Source of the DNA: Solen grandis
Taxonomy: Eukaryota > Mollusca > Bivalvia > Adapedonta > Solenidae
Assembly (NCBI GenBank): GCA_021229015.1
Contig: CM037778.1
Span: forward strand, 16,809,214-16,873,213
Direction: 5' to 3'
Length of the DNA stretch: 64,000 nt
Shown: positions 22,501 to 35,254 of the stretch, piece after piece
How positions within the stretch are numbered: position 1 is the stretch's first letter
How the letters are laid out: each line of letters opens with the position of its first letter
Notes under the pieces: generated by a model
Seen by the model: only the letters and a program-made list of their open reading frames with translations
Told to the model about the DNA's origin: nothing
The model's database searches: none
Program-made: the position numbers and the translations under genes

Positions 22501-22993
22501 ACAGATTAAAGTGTAAAATTTACAGTTTAAACTGTAAAATTTACAGAATAAAGTGTGATTTTTACAGATTGATGTGTAAATTTTACAGAAAAAGTGTGAA
22601 TATTATAGATTAAAGTGTAAAATTTACAGTTTAAACTGTAAAATTTACAGAAAAAAAGTGTGAATTTTACAGCTTAAACTGAAAATTTTACAGATTAATT
22701 TGTAAATTTTACACATTAAAGTGTCAAAATTAAAAAATAATAAGTGTCAATGTGGCACTAATACGCTTCCGTAGAGAGGGGATGTTGTTAGACACAGTTC
22801 AATTTTTGACCTACATTTGTGAATGCATATGCATTTATATGTGTAGTGATATATTTTGCTCGAAAAAAAAACAACATTTAACTGGACCTCTATTTTCATA
22901 CATAACAGGGATGAATTAACGCATTATTTTCATCTCCGTCTATCGATGGCCTATAAGCAGAGGTTAATCATGCATAAAAATGGATCCTTAAGT

Positions 22994-22999
22994 TTTATT
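22994..22999 (-). promoter_or_regulatory. Candidate polyadenylation signal
   Basis: AATAAA on the minus strand, about 140 bp beyond the stop of the putative terminal exon at 23140. The position fits a 3' UTR, but such words are common in AT-rich DNA. Confidence 0.35.
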
Positions 23000-23139
23000 G
23001 TAGGTCAAGTAAAACGTTAAATTTGAATAGCAATACATACGTGAATATTATATATAACAAAAAAAAAGGTATTGAAAATTACATAAACGTATACATCAAA
23101 TATTATTAACAGTTATAAACAAAGATAATCTCATTAAAA

Positions 23140-23423
23140 TCAGCTCTTCGTTTTAACCTCGTTAACATACGCTAGAAAGAAATGAGACCATCTGGTGAAA
23201 AGACGCCTCAACTCGACCTTTATTTCATGAATATTAATAAGAAAATGATATCGAATGTGTCCGATCAGAATGCGCGTTACAAAAGTATTTTTATTAGAAA
23301 ATGTGAATACCTTGGTGATATCCGCAAAATTAAAATTTTCGTTCGCTGCCGTTGACTTGCGAATATTCATGCATTTTGAATCCAATGAATTGTTTGGCAT
23401 ATCAAAGTTCAAATTGAATCGAC
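23140..23423 (-). CDS. Putative terminal exon, cytoplasmic tail of a membrane protein
   Basis: A minus-strand open frame of 94 codons ending in TGA, preceded by the acceptor CTCATTTAAG at 23424. It starts two bases into a codon and fits the single base left over from the transmembrane exon at 27399-27518. The joined protein would continue INWM-C-RFNLNFDMPNN. The tail is polar and basic (MNIRKSTAANENFNFADITK, then EIKVELRRLF and YVNEVKTKS). An alternative donor exists at 23310 (AAG|GTATTC), which would end this exon at 23311. No domain is recognised. Exon status rests on open length in AT-rich DNA, splice signals and phase only. Confidence 0.45.
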
Positions 23424-26400
23424 CTTAAATGAGATGTATTCAGATCCGATTTACTAAGCGTAAGTTAGGGTATGATATTAATAGGATTGAAAACAAAGAT
23501 TAACGAGTAAGAAGATATCCTGTTTTTATTTTGTTTTTGTTTTTTTTCTTTTTTGGTTGTTGTTGTTGTTTTTTCTCTTTTTTTTTCTTCATTATTTTCA
23601 TCTCTGTTTACTTTTTTTCTCTGTTAAGGTTGGGTTTATTTAGAATTAACATCTATGTTGATTGTTAAAGACCTGTATAAAGTTAGTAGTAACATATATG
23701 ACTCCAAATTAATACATCTGATATACCAAATATAATATGAACACACATTTCTGATAAAGAAGCAATGTAAAGATTACATTTATTCACCAATGCACTTTAG
23801 CGTACATACTGAGGCTATGAACATACAAAGGATGACACAAAGACTACTTTATACGAGATTACACAATGAAAAATGACAATAATTAATAACACAGACAGGT
23901 GTTATGAAACACCTTCTGGTTAGTTTCCAGACGACACTAGCACAAATGTTATAACAAATATGTTTACAATCATCCTTAGAAATATTATAGTTTAAAATAT
24001 ACAATACATATGCTTATCCAAAACGTCGTTTCTCACCATCAAACGCATACTGGACATTGACAAAGTCTAGCCAACAATAAAATAATTCCGGCTGTATTCA
24101 CGAAAGAAACGCTTAATTTCCCTTCGGTTGCATGTTCACATTTTCAACCGAAATCATACGAATTGATTAGATTTAGAAATTAAACATTTTTGCTAAGAAA
24201 TTATTGGAATTTAACATCTATAATGTCTTTTAAAAAACTGTGAAACAAAATAGATATCCTGGACAATATCTAATCTAACCCGGCAAATAATACTTTTCTT
24301 TTATTTTGACACGTAACTTAAAACTGAAACATATAATAAGTGAACCGAAGCTTCATATTGTTTCCTTGATGTTAAATGAAAAAAAAATACTATAAATATG
24401 GAATCATATCGCAAATGCGTATGCAATTGTAAACAATCAAGGCAGTCCGATTTCAGAAAAGTGGCAAATAGGTAAAGTGTGAACATTTTTACTTTGTTTT
24501 AAGCATCAAAACCCCACCATTAAATATTAATAAAAGGGGGATTTTGAAATGTTTTGTGATTCTATTGAAGCTTATTTGTCACTAATGTACACTGTGTCAA
24601 TACAAAATGATGCATACTGGGAACTATGAGCTAAAAAAAATATCACACATGTTTACAGAGGATATTCGGGATTGATTCGAAGAAAACATAGTAAAAACTT
24701 AAATATATACATAAAACAGTGCAAAATGTGTCTGGTAAATTCATTAAGAATAACCTTATGCATAAACTATTGATAAACAAAACTATCCATGATTTGTACA
24801 ATAAAGGAATATTACTCATTTACTGAATAGCGTGTACGCAAGTAAATATCTGTATGTGAAAATACTACACTTAATCAGTCCGGATATTAATAAAACATCT
24901 TTTTTTTAATTTAATCATGCGTATTGCTTTGGTTTTTACATACGATTGAAACATTCTTTGTATTCAATATTTGCCCTGAACTTACTAATCGAATATCATG
25001 CAGTCATTTCCATTAAAACAAAAGGTTTACGACCAACAAAAAATAAATTATAAATATTTCACAAAACATAATCTAAGTCCACACGTATATAGTGGTTTGT
25101 TTGGAATATTCGAACAAATACTCAATGGTACCTTAAATCCCTTAGGAGTTAAGAAATAAATTCACCAGTATAGGATATAAAATCTTCAGTATAAAAACCT
25201 AAGTCAAGAGTGAAGTTATTTCACATTTATATCTATATACTCCAACATTCACTGATCAATGTATACATGTAGTATATTGTACAACTGATGCGATTGATAA
25301 TAATGCAAAGACAGTACCTTCTAATATGATCATTGTCATTCCTCGCAAACAGATCAGCTTTAACAAGACTCTGTATCAATGAGTAGCCAGATAAAGTTTG
25401 AATTGTGCATAATGTATTCCCTATAATTGTAAGTAAAATTATACATATATACTAATATAGAGTTGCTTGCTACATTTATTCATTTCAAAGACCTATTAAA
25501 CAAAGATAGGAAACTTCTGTAACAGAGAGAGGAAATATTATTTTGCCATGCGGAAGGTCACTGATTTTTGAAAACTGTCTAAAATATATGGAAAAATCAC
25601 AGAGAAAAAATAACTTTCTAATAAAAGTATAATTTTCTTAGTGCAAGAAAATGTATTCAGTTTAATTAATTTTGAAAATTTATTATTTTTTATCATTTAA
25701 TTTCAACCAGTGTAGCAAAAATATATATACATGTATACATATTTTTTTTTTCGTGTAGGGGCTTCTGTATTTTAAATATATTTTTTATTTCTTTACATAT
25801 TTTGATATACAGTCAACTCTCTTTACAACGGCGGTGTTTGTTTCAGTGAATTTTGCTGTTATAAAGAAATTGCAGTTGTAAAGAATTGAGACATAGAAGG
25901 ATTATGCACTTAAGTTTTCAAGACTACTGCTGTTATAAAGAGGTTGCTGTTATAATGAATGCTGTTGTAAAGAGGTTTCACTGTATTAGGTTTCATCTTG
26001 AAGGTTATGTATTGTTCTTTTCAAAATATGAATTACTTTCAAATATATTAAATAGAATAGCAAACAAACGTGAGTTTGCAAATCTGGACAGTCTGCCGCG
26101 TGATTTTGGGTAATTTTGATTACTTACCAATCTTTGTTATTACAGTCTTTTTTCCATTTTCATTCAAAACACCATAGTAATTTGATAAATGTGTATATGT
26201 TGTCTATATTAAGGAGAAAAAACGTTAAGAAAAATAAAGACGAACATATGGACCTCGGTAGAGTAAAACACAGATGGAACAATTATCGCTACAAAAGCAG
26301 CTATAAACTAAACGCATACACTTTGCATAAATTCAAGGTAGTTAGAATTCATATTCCCCTATCATAAGTTGCTCTTAAGGTGATGAAGATTGTCAATATA

Positions 26401-27398
26401 TGCTTTATAGGCGAACCGCTTCTTGACTGGCTCGATAATTTCCACAACACTGGATTTGCTGTCTGTGTTTTTCCGTCAATGGCCATCGAATTAATCATCA
26501 ATACTCGCACAGCTGCGATGGGCTCATACGTTATCATTTCAAAAGTGTCTATCGTGGTAAATATTCACCCTCTCTAGAGCCTTGTGGACCTTACAATAAG
26601 TTCTGCTACACGCCCTCCCATAAATATCAGTAGACACCACTATCATTCCTCCTTTGTATCTATTGGTATACATGTATAACTATGTTTTAACTCTTCAGAC
26701 AGTTTTAGACGAGGGCTACACATATTCGGGTCTTTAGGCCGCGATGGTAGTGCCTGCAGAGTAAATAGAATGTGACAGGAATTTTAAAAAAGAGGCTCAA
26801 CAGGTCAAAGGGATTGGGGCAGGCTGCAGATAATAGCATTGGAATCCTCATTGTGCATATTTCTTTGGACCTAAATCGAATATTTTAGATAGTGTCTTAA
26901 TAACAGTGATAATTTCTTATGTGTTGTATATTAGGTAGTTTTCTCTGAAGGAAAATAAAGCCATTTATCTACTTCAACAGTGTCATTTATTTATCATGTT
27001 TTTTTTTTAAATTAATACGATACAGTATAGTCTGTGGCGTTTTCCCAGAACTAAACTAATGATGAATAAAGCGTTATTAATGGTGATGGTGATTACAATA
27101 TCAATTAATAACCCGTATTTTATAATACCTATGTATTAAGCCTAGATATGACCATGTCATAGTGGGATTTTCTTTATATTTATGGCTGTCCAACGTTTTA
27201 ATTAAGCCGATGTCAAATCATACGGTCACGCACATACTTGTAATTCATGTGAATGTAGATTTGCGTTCTACATCTAGTGTAAAGAAGGTTCAGTGTAGAA
27301 CTTAAATTGCTTTCAATATCTATGTAATAACTGTTTTTTTTTTAAATGATACTTGATATCAAAAATGCAAGATAAGAACAATATATGAAAATACTTAC
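23424..27398 (-). other. Putative intron and unannotated sequence
   Basis: Would be the intron between the two minus-strand exons. It is AT-rich. 25815-25985 has GTTATAAAGAGG/GTTGTAAAGAGG words typical of a dispersed repeat. On the minus strand, 26350-26600 contains a stop-interrupted stretch (VVEIIEPVKKRFAYKAYIDN) vaguely like a piggyBac transposase core; that is too weak to call. Confidence 0.35.
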
Positions 27399-27518
27399 AC
27401 ATCCAATTGATGACCACATACGATGGGACAATCAGCCAAAGAACAATCATTACGATGAAGGCTATCCAGTCACTACGATTATCATATTCCAAAAATGCAT
27501 CAGGCTGTGGCGGTAAAA
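27399..27518 (-). CDS. Transmembrane exon of a single-pass membrane protein
   Basis: A 120-bp minus-strand exon with acceptor TTTATTATAG (27519) and consensus donor GTAAGT (27393-27398). It encodes LPPQPDAFLEYDNRSDWIAF then IVMIVLWLIVPSYVVINWM. The span from about WIAFIVMIVL to SYVVI is a hydrophobic helix of about 20 residues, preceded by a polar/acidic juxtamembrane segment and followed by a short exit. Phase is 2 bases at the start and 1 base at the end. The ectodomain would lie upstream, at higher coordinates, and is not identified. It could be a receptor-type protein; no family is assigned. Confidence 0.6.
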
Positions 27519-27792
27519 CTATAATAAAAATTCACATTAAAAGGCTAAATATATTTCATAATGATTCAATTTTCGTGAAATAGAAAATAAACATAACATT
27601 GACATAATGTAGATTAACACAAATGGTACATAATGTGCAAATATCGTCTGTAAAATAATAGTTAAACTTATTGAAAATGTTTATCAAAAGTCTGAAATCG
27701 GAAATAAATTAAATTTGAAAAACCCTCGTCGAATCACAAAATTTTTTTATCTTCTACGTCATCAATTTATGTACTTGTGATTTGTAAACGGA

Positions 27793-27829
<37 letters not shown>

Positions 27830-30800
27830 AAAATTGACGAGAAATTGCGGAATATCCAAATTAGTTACTTTTGTAAACAATTGAAAGAGCTTTAGTAATA
27901 GTAAACAACTCTTTCTAATTTATACATTGGATTAACGTTGTCGTCAATGAGTACCTCGTAACACACCTGCAACACAGACTGCCTTTCTGTCCGAAGAATA
28001 TTTACTGATTTTGGAAGCATAATAGGCCTTTAAATAACAATTGTAAATTATATATATAAACATTCACATTCTGGAAGCATTTAAAAAATGCCAAATATAC
28101 TAAGTATTGACTATTTTAGCAAAGAGATTACGAGTAACTTTATGATGTAGTGGCGTTAAATACAAAAACCTTTAATAGCTGCTAAAATGTTACATATTGC
28201 ATACCCTTTTCTTCTAAGGCCAGTTTTCACATTAAATTTGGTCTCTTTAAAACACACTTTATCGAGGGCTCAATACTACATTTTCAGAAACTTTACAGCA
28301 GGAGTAAAACTTCATACAATTTGAAGTCTTTCTCAGTGTTCACATATATGAGTAAAGACATTTCAAGACTATTGTTCTTTATATAAATATGTTGATTTTC
28401 AAGAGGAAAATAATACAATAAACAATTTAATTCACTCTAACGCAATATTTCGGCAATGATAGCAATAACAATATAGCGACTATTCAAACGTCTAAATTGT
28501 AGAACTTGCTGAATATTCATGTTTTTTTTTTCTTGAGAAAGGCATACTTTTGCCGAAATATTGAGTTAGAGTGGATTTAATTATTTCTTTATTTCTTTAA
28601 TATATGCCTTCAATTCACTAAATGAAGGTCTGTGCACTATAAAGTCCAATCATTGGAATTTTACTTGAGCACAAAAGTATTCTAAGTCTAGTTAAAATAA
28701 TTTAACACTTTAAGCCATTAGAAAAATCAGAAAATACAGTAGGAAAACTATTCTAACTCAATGTTTATCAGTTAAATTTTAATTTCCTAGGGATATTTAT
28801 GAAATAGGGTTAGAATGTTGTAATATGTTGGTTTACTGGAACACATGGGTATAGCTGAGTTTAAAAGAAGTATTCCATTATCCTCATTTAAAGTTATTTA
28901 AAAAAACACTTTAATCTGCCATTATTTTTATGAAATACATATACTTAATTTCTATAATAAAAAATCATATTTAAAAGATTAAAGTTATCTTATGATTCCG
29001 ATACATACGACAATTTCCTTAAGCGTTCGTATTAAGATAAATTTGTAAAAATTGAAATGCATTCGACAATGTTAACTAAATGTTTACGCCATATATCCTA
29101 TATTAAATGAGACAAAGTTATTAATGTCATTTTATTCAAAAAAATATATATTGGTTCATGGTTAATTCCTTTGAAATAATGGTTGAGCCGAAATGGGTTT
29201 TCATGGAAAAAAAGAAGGTCGTCGGTTCAAAAATCTGAATTACAGCGAGAAAGATAAGATGAACTCGGAAAGATAATCGAGAAAAAGTTGTTAAAGCATT
29301 AACAAAATATGCAAAATTTATTTTAGTTGATTATGTTCCAAGATGACAACATGAATTTTTGAACTCTCTGAATATCATTTTCCATTTCATCTGCTTCGAT
29401 ATATTATATATTTTTAAAAAAGAATTGTAATATATCTGTGATTGTACGAAGGGTGTTCAAAGATAAATGTAATTCGTTGCATTTTGAGAAGAATTAAACA
29501 AACAAAGCTTCATAAATTATCTTAATCCCTTAAAATAGTTACCACGACGTGAAATACGTTTCAAAATCATATTTTAGTGATAAATACTTCCAAAGAAAAA
29601 CATACAGTCATATCCTTTGAAAATAATGCAAATGTGTCTGTGTTTAGGGTTTTATCCATGTTCTGTTTTAACATATCTCAACTATCGGAACCCTTGCCTT
29701 GTATACACTGTGCACTATTGCAAGAAGCATTAAACATTGCCCACGTAAAAGGCATTACAACAGTAAAAGCCTAGTTAATAACAATTGCTTTGTGACCCAT
29801 ACATACTTACAAAACTGTAGGCAAGAAATGAAATTTCATATTTCATATATATTTTTTATTTCATTATTTCAGAATTTTCCCCATTCAGTGATTGTTTATA
29901 CATGTAAGATTTTTGAAGCTTCAATACTGACTAAGGCAATCAGTTTTAAGATTTTGATTCTTTACGGAAAATAAATCTAAGAAAACTGTTCAACCCCTTT
30001 TTTTAAAAGAATTTTTTTAAACAAATCATTACAAAACATGTAGCAATGTCTGAGATAAAAAGAAAGCCACATAACTTGTTGCAATATGTTGCACATGTTA
30101 TTCGCATGAAAATTATAACGCTTTGAAATAAAGCTTCGATCACTAACACATAGTCTTCTCATCAATGGCAAACCAACCAAAATAACGTCGAGGTTACGTT
30201 GTTTTTTTAATCAAAATAATTGAAAAGTAAATTATCGCAAAATTGCACAAAAAAAAAGAAAAAGAAAAAAATTTTTTTTTCATAATTTGTTTCTAAATTT
30301 ATCAAAAAATAACATATCGAATTAATACAGAGTCACCGAGTAAATATGCTGCACAATAATATAGAATTCGCAGTCAGGGGGTGAAAAAATATAACGTCAT
30401 AAAAACCAAATATGGTTGTCTTTAGAGCGTAATAGTTTTTTCCAATTTGATAATCAACAACAAAGCGACCGACATTATTCCACGGCACGTGAGATGATAA
30501 CTACATTTTAAACTAACGAAATCGGTCGAAGGGTAGAGGACTAACAAATATTTATATAGCGGCACTCCCTAAAATGTCTTTGTCTCTAGATGACGTTGCG
30601 ACGTCAACGTCATATGAGCAACTATCATACAAACGATACGGCTCGAAATCTCATGCGTCAGTGGTCATGTGTACGAAATATTACAAATTGCGCGAGGAAA
30701 GTATCGAACTACCTTAATTAGGTTGTTCAATTATTCTTATCAACGAGCAAGTTGATAAAGCCTGTTTAATGAGACGCTTTTTAAGTTATAATTATTTGGT

Positions 30801-31036
30801 TTCATCTGACAGAGGTATACAATTTTCAAAGTGGTGATGACAATGTTCTCAAAAATTAAAATCAACTTTATTTTTTCTTCCATATAACAATAAGAGTCAG
30901 GAAGAGAGAAAGAATAGTCTGTTTTCTGCCTCAATTCAAAATAATATATAATAATTATCGTTCAAAGGTTAAGCAGCGATTTTATCGTCAAGTTTACAAC
31001 ATTCCTCTGACAGAGGTATACAATTTTCAAAGTGGT
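27519..31036. other. No confirmed exon
   Basis: AT-rich, with a (TA)n run at 27795-27828. On the minus strand, 28030-27890 is open for about 45 codons but lacks convincing splice sites. The words GACAGAGGTATACAATTTTC and AAAGTGGT occur at about 30809 and again at 31010, directly against the gap. Confidence 0.35.
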
Positions 31037-31136
31037 NNNNNNNNNNNNNNNNNNNNNNNNNNNNNNNNNNNNNNNNNNNNNNNNNNNNNNNNNNNNNNNN
31101 NNNNNNNNNNNNNNNNNNNNNNNNNNNNNNNNNNNN
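31037..31136. other. Assembly gap (100 N)
   Basis: Exactly 100 N. The sequence changes from AT-rich unique on the left to GCTCACC-family module repeats on the right. Confidence 0.95.
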
Positions 31137-31950
31137 AAAACATGGCCGCCAGGGGCGGGGCTTATTTGCCTTATATGTATATAGAGAAACCTTTAAACGA
31201 CATCTCCTCTGAAACCGCTGGACAGAATTTAATGAAACTTTGCAGGAATGTTCCTTAGGTCAACCTTCACAAAAGTTGCTAAAATAAAGTTGATCCATGA
31301 AGAACTCTGGTTGCCATGGCTACAAAAAGAAAACTAATTTGAAAACTTTAAAAATCATCTTCTTCAAAACTACTGGCCAGATTTTAAAATAAATTGGTAC
31401 AGATGTTCCTTGGGTCAACCTCTACCAAAGTTGCTAAAATTATTCCGATCCGTAAAAAAACATGGCCGCCAGGGGCGGGGCTTATTTGCCTTATTTGTAT
31501 ATAGAGAAACCTTTAAACAACATCTCCTCTGAAACCACTGGATAGAATTTGATTAAACTTGGCAGGGATGATCCTTGGGTCAACCTTCACAAAAATTGCT
31601 AAAATAAACTTGATCCATGTAGAACTCTGGTTGCCATGGCTACAAAAAGAAAAAAAAATGAAAACTTTAAAAATCATCTTCTTCAAAACTACTGGCCAGA
31701 TTTTAAAATAAATTGGTACAGATGTTCCTTGGGTCAACCTCTACCAAAGTTGCTAAAAATTTTCCGATCCGTAAAAAACATGGCCGCCAGGGGCGGGGCC
31801 TATTTGCCTTTTATGTATATAGGGAAAACATTACAGGGATCATCTCCTTTAAAACTACTGGCCAGATTTCAAAATGTTTTAATACAGACTGATGTTCCTT
31901 GTGTAACCATATACTCAGGAGAGCGATCCAGGGCCATCATGGCCCTCTTG
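31137..31950 (+). mobile_element. Helitron-like element, family 2, core A, 5' lost in gap
   Basis: Tandem modules of about 310-330 bp contain CATGGCCGCCAGGGGCGGGG, CATCTCCTCTGAAACC, GATCCTTGGGTCAACC and CTGGTTGCCATGGC. The 3' end has ACTCAGGAGAGCGATC, then the hairpin AGGGCCATCATGGCCCT and CTTG (ends 31950). Open frames in both directions are repeat by-products. No enzyme is encoded. Confidence 0.7.
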
Positions 31951-32505
31951 ATTTGCATTGGATATGCCCATGTCGCATACCAATTATTTGGTCTCGTCCA
32001 ATACAGTCTGCTTTAAAAGCGTGAATACCAATTTAGTCTTAACCTGAAAGAGGGGATAAAACAAATCGTAGAGAGGGATAAGCAATATTGATTTTTCGAG
32101 GCATTTGTGTAACAACCAATCAGATTTAGTCATTTTCGCTTAAGAATCTGAAAGGGATAGGCAGTATATTGATTTTTATCTAATCACTGGTGCCGGGTAT
32201 TTTGCAGGATCTTGATTTCATTTACATGTGAAAAATGTTTTACTGTTTCTGCAAGTCAGATGTAAAGCACCTTTTATTGCTACCTTCATTTTTATTATAT
32301 AACATATATAAATATCGTAACTCTGCCTTGATTAAGTTTTGAATTATCTCCCATTAATTAAATAATAACTTATTTATTTTATACTTGAAAACTATACAAG
32401 TTATTAACTTGAAACTTTTTATATAATAAGATTTCAACTAGGAAAAGTGTAGTGACCAAGAACCATAACTCTACCAATTCTTCTTTTGGATTATCTCCCC
32501 TTTTT
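31951..32505. other. Spacer without recognised feature
   Basis: AT-rich interval between two family-2 elements; no gene seen. Confidence 0.4.
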
Positions 32506-33822
32506 AGCTCACCAGAGCACGAAGTGCTCAGGGTGAGCTATTGGGATCACCCATCGTCCGTCGTCGTCCGTCGTCAATCGTCCGTCGTCAACAATTTGCT
32601 TTCAAAGACATCTCCTCTGAAACCACTGAACAAAATCTGATAAAACTTGGTATAAATGGTCCTTGGGTGGGACTCTACAAAAATTGCTCAAATGCAGTTG
32701 ATCCTTGCAGAACTCTGGTTGCCATGGCAACAAAAAGAAAAAATTCTTGGAAAGTTTAAAAATCATCTCCTTCAAAACTACTGGCCTGATTTCAAAATAA
32801 ATTGGTACAGATGATCCTTGGGTCAACCTCTACCAAAGTTGCTAAAATTATTCCGATCTGTAAAAAAACATGGCCGCCAGGGGCGGGGCTTATTTGCCTT
32901 ATATGTATATAGAGAAACCTTTAAACAACATCTCCTCTGAAACCACTTGACAGAATTTGATTAAACTTGGCAGGGATGATCCTTGGGTCAACCTTCACAA
33001 AAGTTGCTAAAATAAACTTGATCCATGTAGAACACTGGTTGCCATGGCAACAAAAAGGAGAAAAAAAATGAAAACTTTAAAAATCATCTTCTTCAAAACT
33101 ACTGGCCAGATTTTAAAATAAATTGGTACAGATGTTCCTTGGGTCAACCTCTACCAAAGTTTCTAATATTATTCCGATCCGTAAAAAAACATGGCCGCCA
33201 GGGGCGGGGCTTATTTGCCTTTTATGTATATAGAGAAACGTTTAAACATCATCTTCTCTGAAACCACTGGACAGATTTAGGTTAAACTTGGCAGGGATGA
33301 TCCTTGGGCCAATCTTCACAAAAATTGCTAAAATAAACTTGATCCATGTAGAACTCTGGTTGCCATGGCAACAAAAAAAAATTAAAAAAAATGAAAACTT
33401 TAAAAATCATCTTCTTCAAAACTACTGGCCAGATTTTAAAATAAATTGGTACAGATGTTCCTTGGGTCAACCTCTACCAAAGTTGCTAAAAATTTTCCGA
33501 TCCGTAAAAAACATGGCCGCCAGGGGCGGGGCTTATTTGCCTTATATGTATATAGGGAAAACTTTAATCAACATTTCCTCTGAAACCACTGGACAGAATT
33601 TGATTAAATTTGGCAGGAATGATCCTTGGGTCAACCTTCACAAAAGTTGATCCATATAGAACTCTGGTTGCCATGGCAACAAAAAGAAAAAAAAATATGA
33701 AAACTTTAAAAATCATCTTCTTCAAAACTACTGGCCAGATTTTAAAATAAATTGGTACAGATGTTCCTTGGGTCAACCTATTTATCTCAGGTGAATGATT
33801 TAGGGCCATCATGGGCCTCTTG
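32506..33822 (+). mobile_element. Helitron-like element, family 2, core A, complete
   Basis: Head: AGCTCACCAGAGCAC-GAA-GTGCTCAGGGTGAGCT, an almost perfect hairpin, followed by CCGTCGTCCGTCGTC. Core: about four modules of 320 bp of type A. Tail: CTCAGGTGAATGA (inverse of the head word), AGGGCCATCATGGGCCT hairpin, and CTTG ending at 33822 before TTTT. Confidence 0.75.
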
Positions 33823-33834
33823 TTTTACATTTTT

Positions 33835-34660
33835 AGCTCACCAGAGCACGAAGTGCTCAGGGTGAGCTATTGGGATCACCCTTCGTCCGTCTTCCGTCGT
33901 CGTCCGTCGTCAACAATTTGCTTTAAAAGACATCTTCTCTGAAACCGCTGGACAGAATTTGTTAAAACTTGGCATGTATGATCCTTGGGTGGGCCTCTAC
34001 AAAAATTGCTCAAATAAAGTTGATCCATGAAGAACTCTGGTTGCCATGGCAACAAATAGAAAAAATAATTTAAAACTGAAAATCATCTCCTCTGAAACCC
34101 TGGACAGAATTTGATAAAACTTGGATGTATGATCCTTGGGTGGGCCTCTACAAAAAGCAAATAAAGTTGATCCATGAAGAACTCTGGTTGCCATGGCAAC
34201 AAATAGAAAAAATAATTTAAAACTTTGAAAATCATCTTCTCTGAAACAAATGGTCAGAATTTATTTTCCTTTGGCACAAATAGTCACCTCATGAATGTCT
34301 ACCATAATTGCTAAAATAAAGTTGATCCCTTGAAAAATGAGGCCCCTAGGGGGTTGACTAATTTCCTTAAATACTCTATATAGAAAACATCAAAATACTT
34401 TTTTTATGAAGCCAGCTGTGAGAATTTAATTTCCTTTGGCCCAAATAGTTACCTCATGATTGTATACCAATATAACTAAAATAAAGTTAATTCCTAAAAA
34501 AATGAGGTCCCTAGGGGGTTGGCTAATTCCCTTATATACTCTATATAGAAAACATCAAAATTCTTCTTCTGTGCAAAGGCCAATTTTGGGCCGAAATTTG
34601 GCCCCATTCCCATCCGTAAAAGTATATATTTTTCCTCAATTGTAGGTGAAAATGCCCCCC
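33835..34660 (+). mobile_element. Helitron-like element, family 2, core A, head and first modules
   Basis: A head hairpin identical in form to that at 32506, then three to five decaying type-A modules. It fades into a C homopolymer and A-rich sequence at about 34655-34690. Its tail may be one of those at 37442-37472 or 38503-38533, beyond the TTAA transposon. Confidence 0.6.
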
Positions 34661-35250
34661 CCCCCCCAAAAAAAAATAAAATAATAATAAAAAAATAAAA
34701 TAAAAGACCGTTAAATGATCCGCATTTTTAGCTTTTCTCCGCATTTTACACACTTCTCCTTCTCAATTTTTGTTTTTTCTCATGTAACTGGTAATCCGCC
34801 TGGTAATCTAAAGAGAACTAAAAAGAGAGAGGAAAAAACTTGAAATGAGCTTATCTGTTTAACTTTTTTCCCCACTTTTTCTATTTTGCATAAAATTCTG
34901 CCATGGCGATGTCACGTACGCAAATTGCCGATTTTGTTACGAAAATATTTTAATGTAGAGATGCATTGTTTTGTGGATAAAAGCTAAAAAGACACACTGT
35001 AGGTAATTTGGAGAGTACTTTTAGTATTTTGCAAAATAGATTCACAACTTTCTCTGACCATGTAAATAAAATTAATAACCAAAAAAGCTTTGCATTTCTA
35101 AATGTCGTCAGTTTTCGCGGATTTACTTTCTCTTTTGACAACTGGTAAATAAAAGGAATCTGAAACGATATTAAAGAATTTTCGAAATATTTTATTACAG
35201 ATTGTTATTTAAAAGTTTAATCATGTTATGTAAAAGTTAAATCAACCATT
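34661..35250. other. No gene seen
   Basis: A poly-C/A junction followed by AT-rich sequence up to the TTAA target site. Confidence 0.35.
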
Positions 35251-35254
35251 TTAA

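Larger units (their letters stand above)
21912..22771. mobile_element. MITE-like non-autonomous DNA transposon
   Basis: An 860-bp element with terminal inverted repeats of about 32 bp. Left: CGGAGAAA, CGTATTAGTGCCACATTGAC, ACTTATTATTTTTT. Right, on the minus strand: CGGAAG followed by the same sequence. Subterminal blocks at 21965-22115 and 22500-22725 are arrays of TTTACAG/CTGTAAA palindromes and are inverted relative to each other. The middle holds a long imperfect hairpin (22136-22189), a (CTTT)n run and an ACAACATATACCT minisatellite. No coding capacity. Target duplication could not be fixed by eye. Confidence 0.75.

Noticed and set aside
26350..26870. A piggyBac transposase relic on the minus strand
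   Set aside because: Only one short stretch (VVEIIEPVKKRFAYKAYIDN) recalls the family; several stops and no ends or TTAA pair could be tied to it.
27890..28035. An extra exon of the minus-strand membrane-protein gene
   Set aside because: About 45 open codons, but with a poor acceptor and no donor, and no domain-like composition.
31500..33820. Open frames of 60-126 codons in both directions
   Set aside because: The same peptides recur in each tandem unit of family-2 core A and on both strands; they are repeat by-products without domains.
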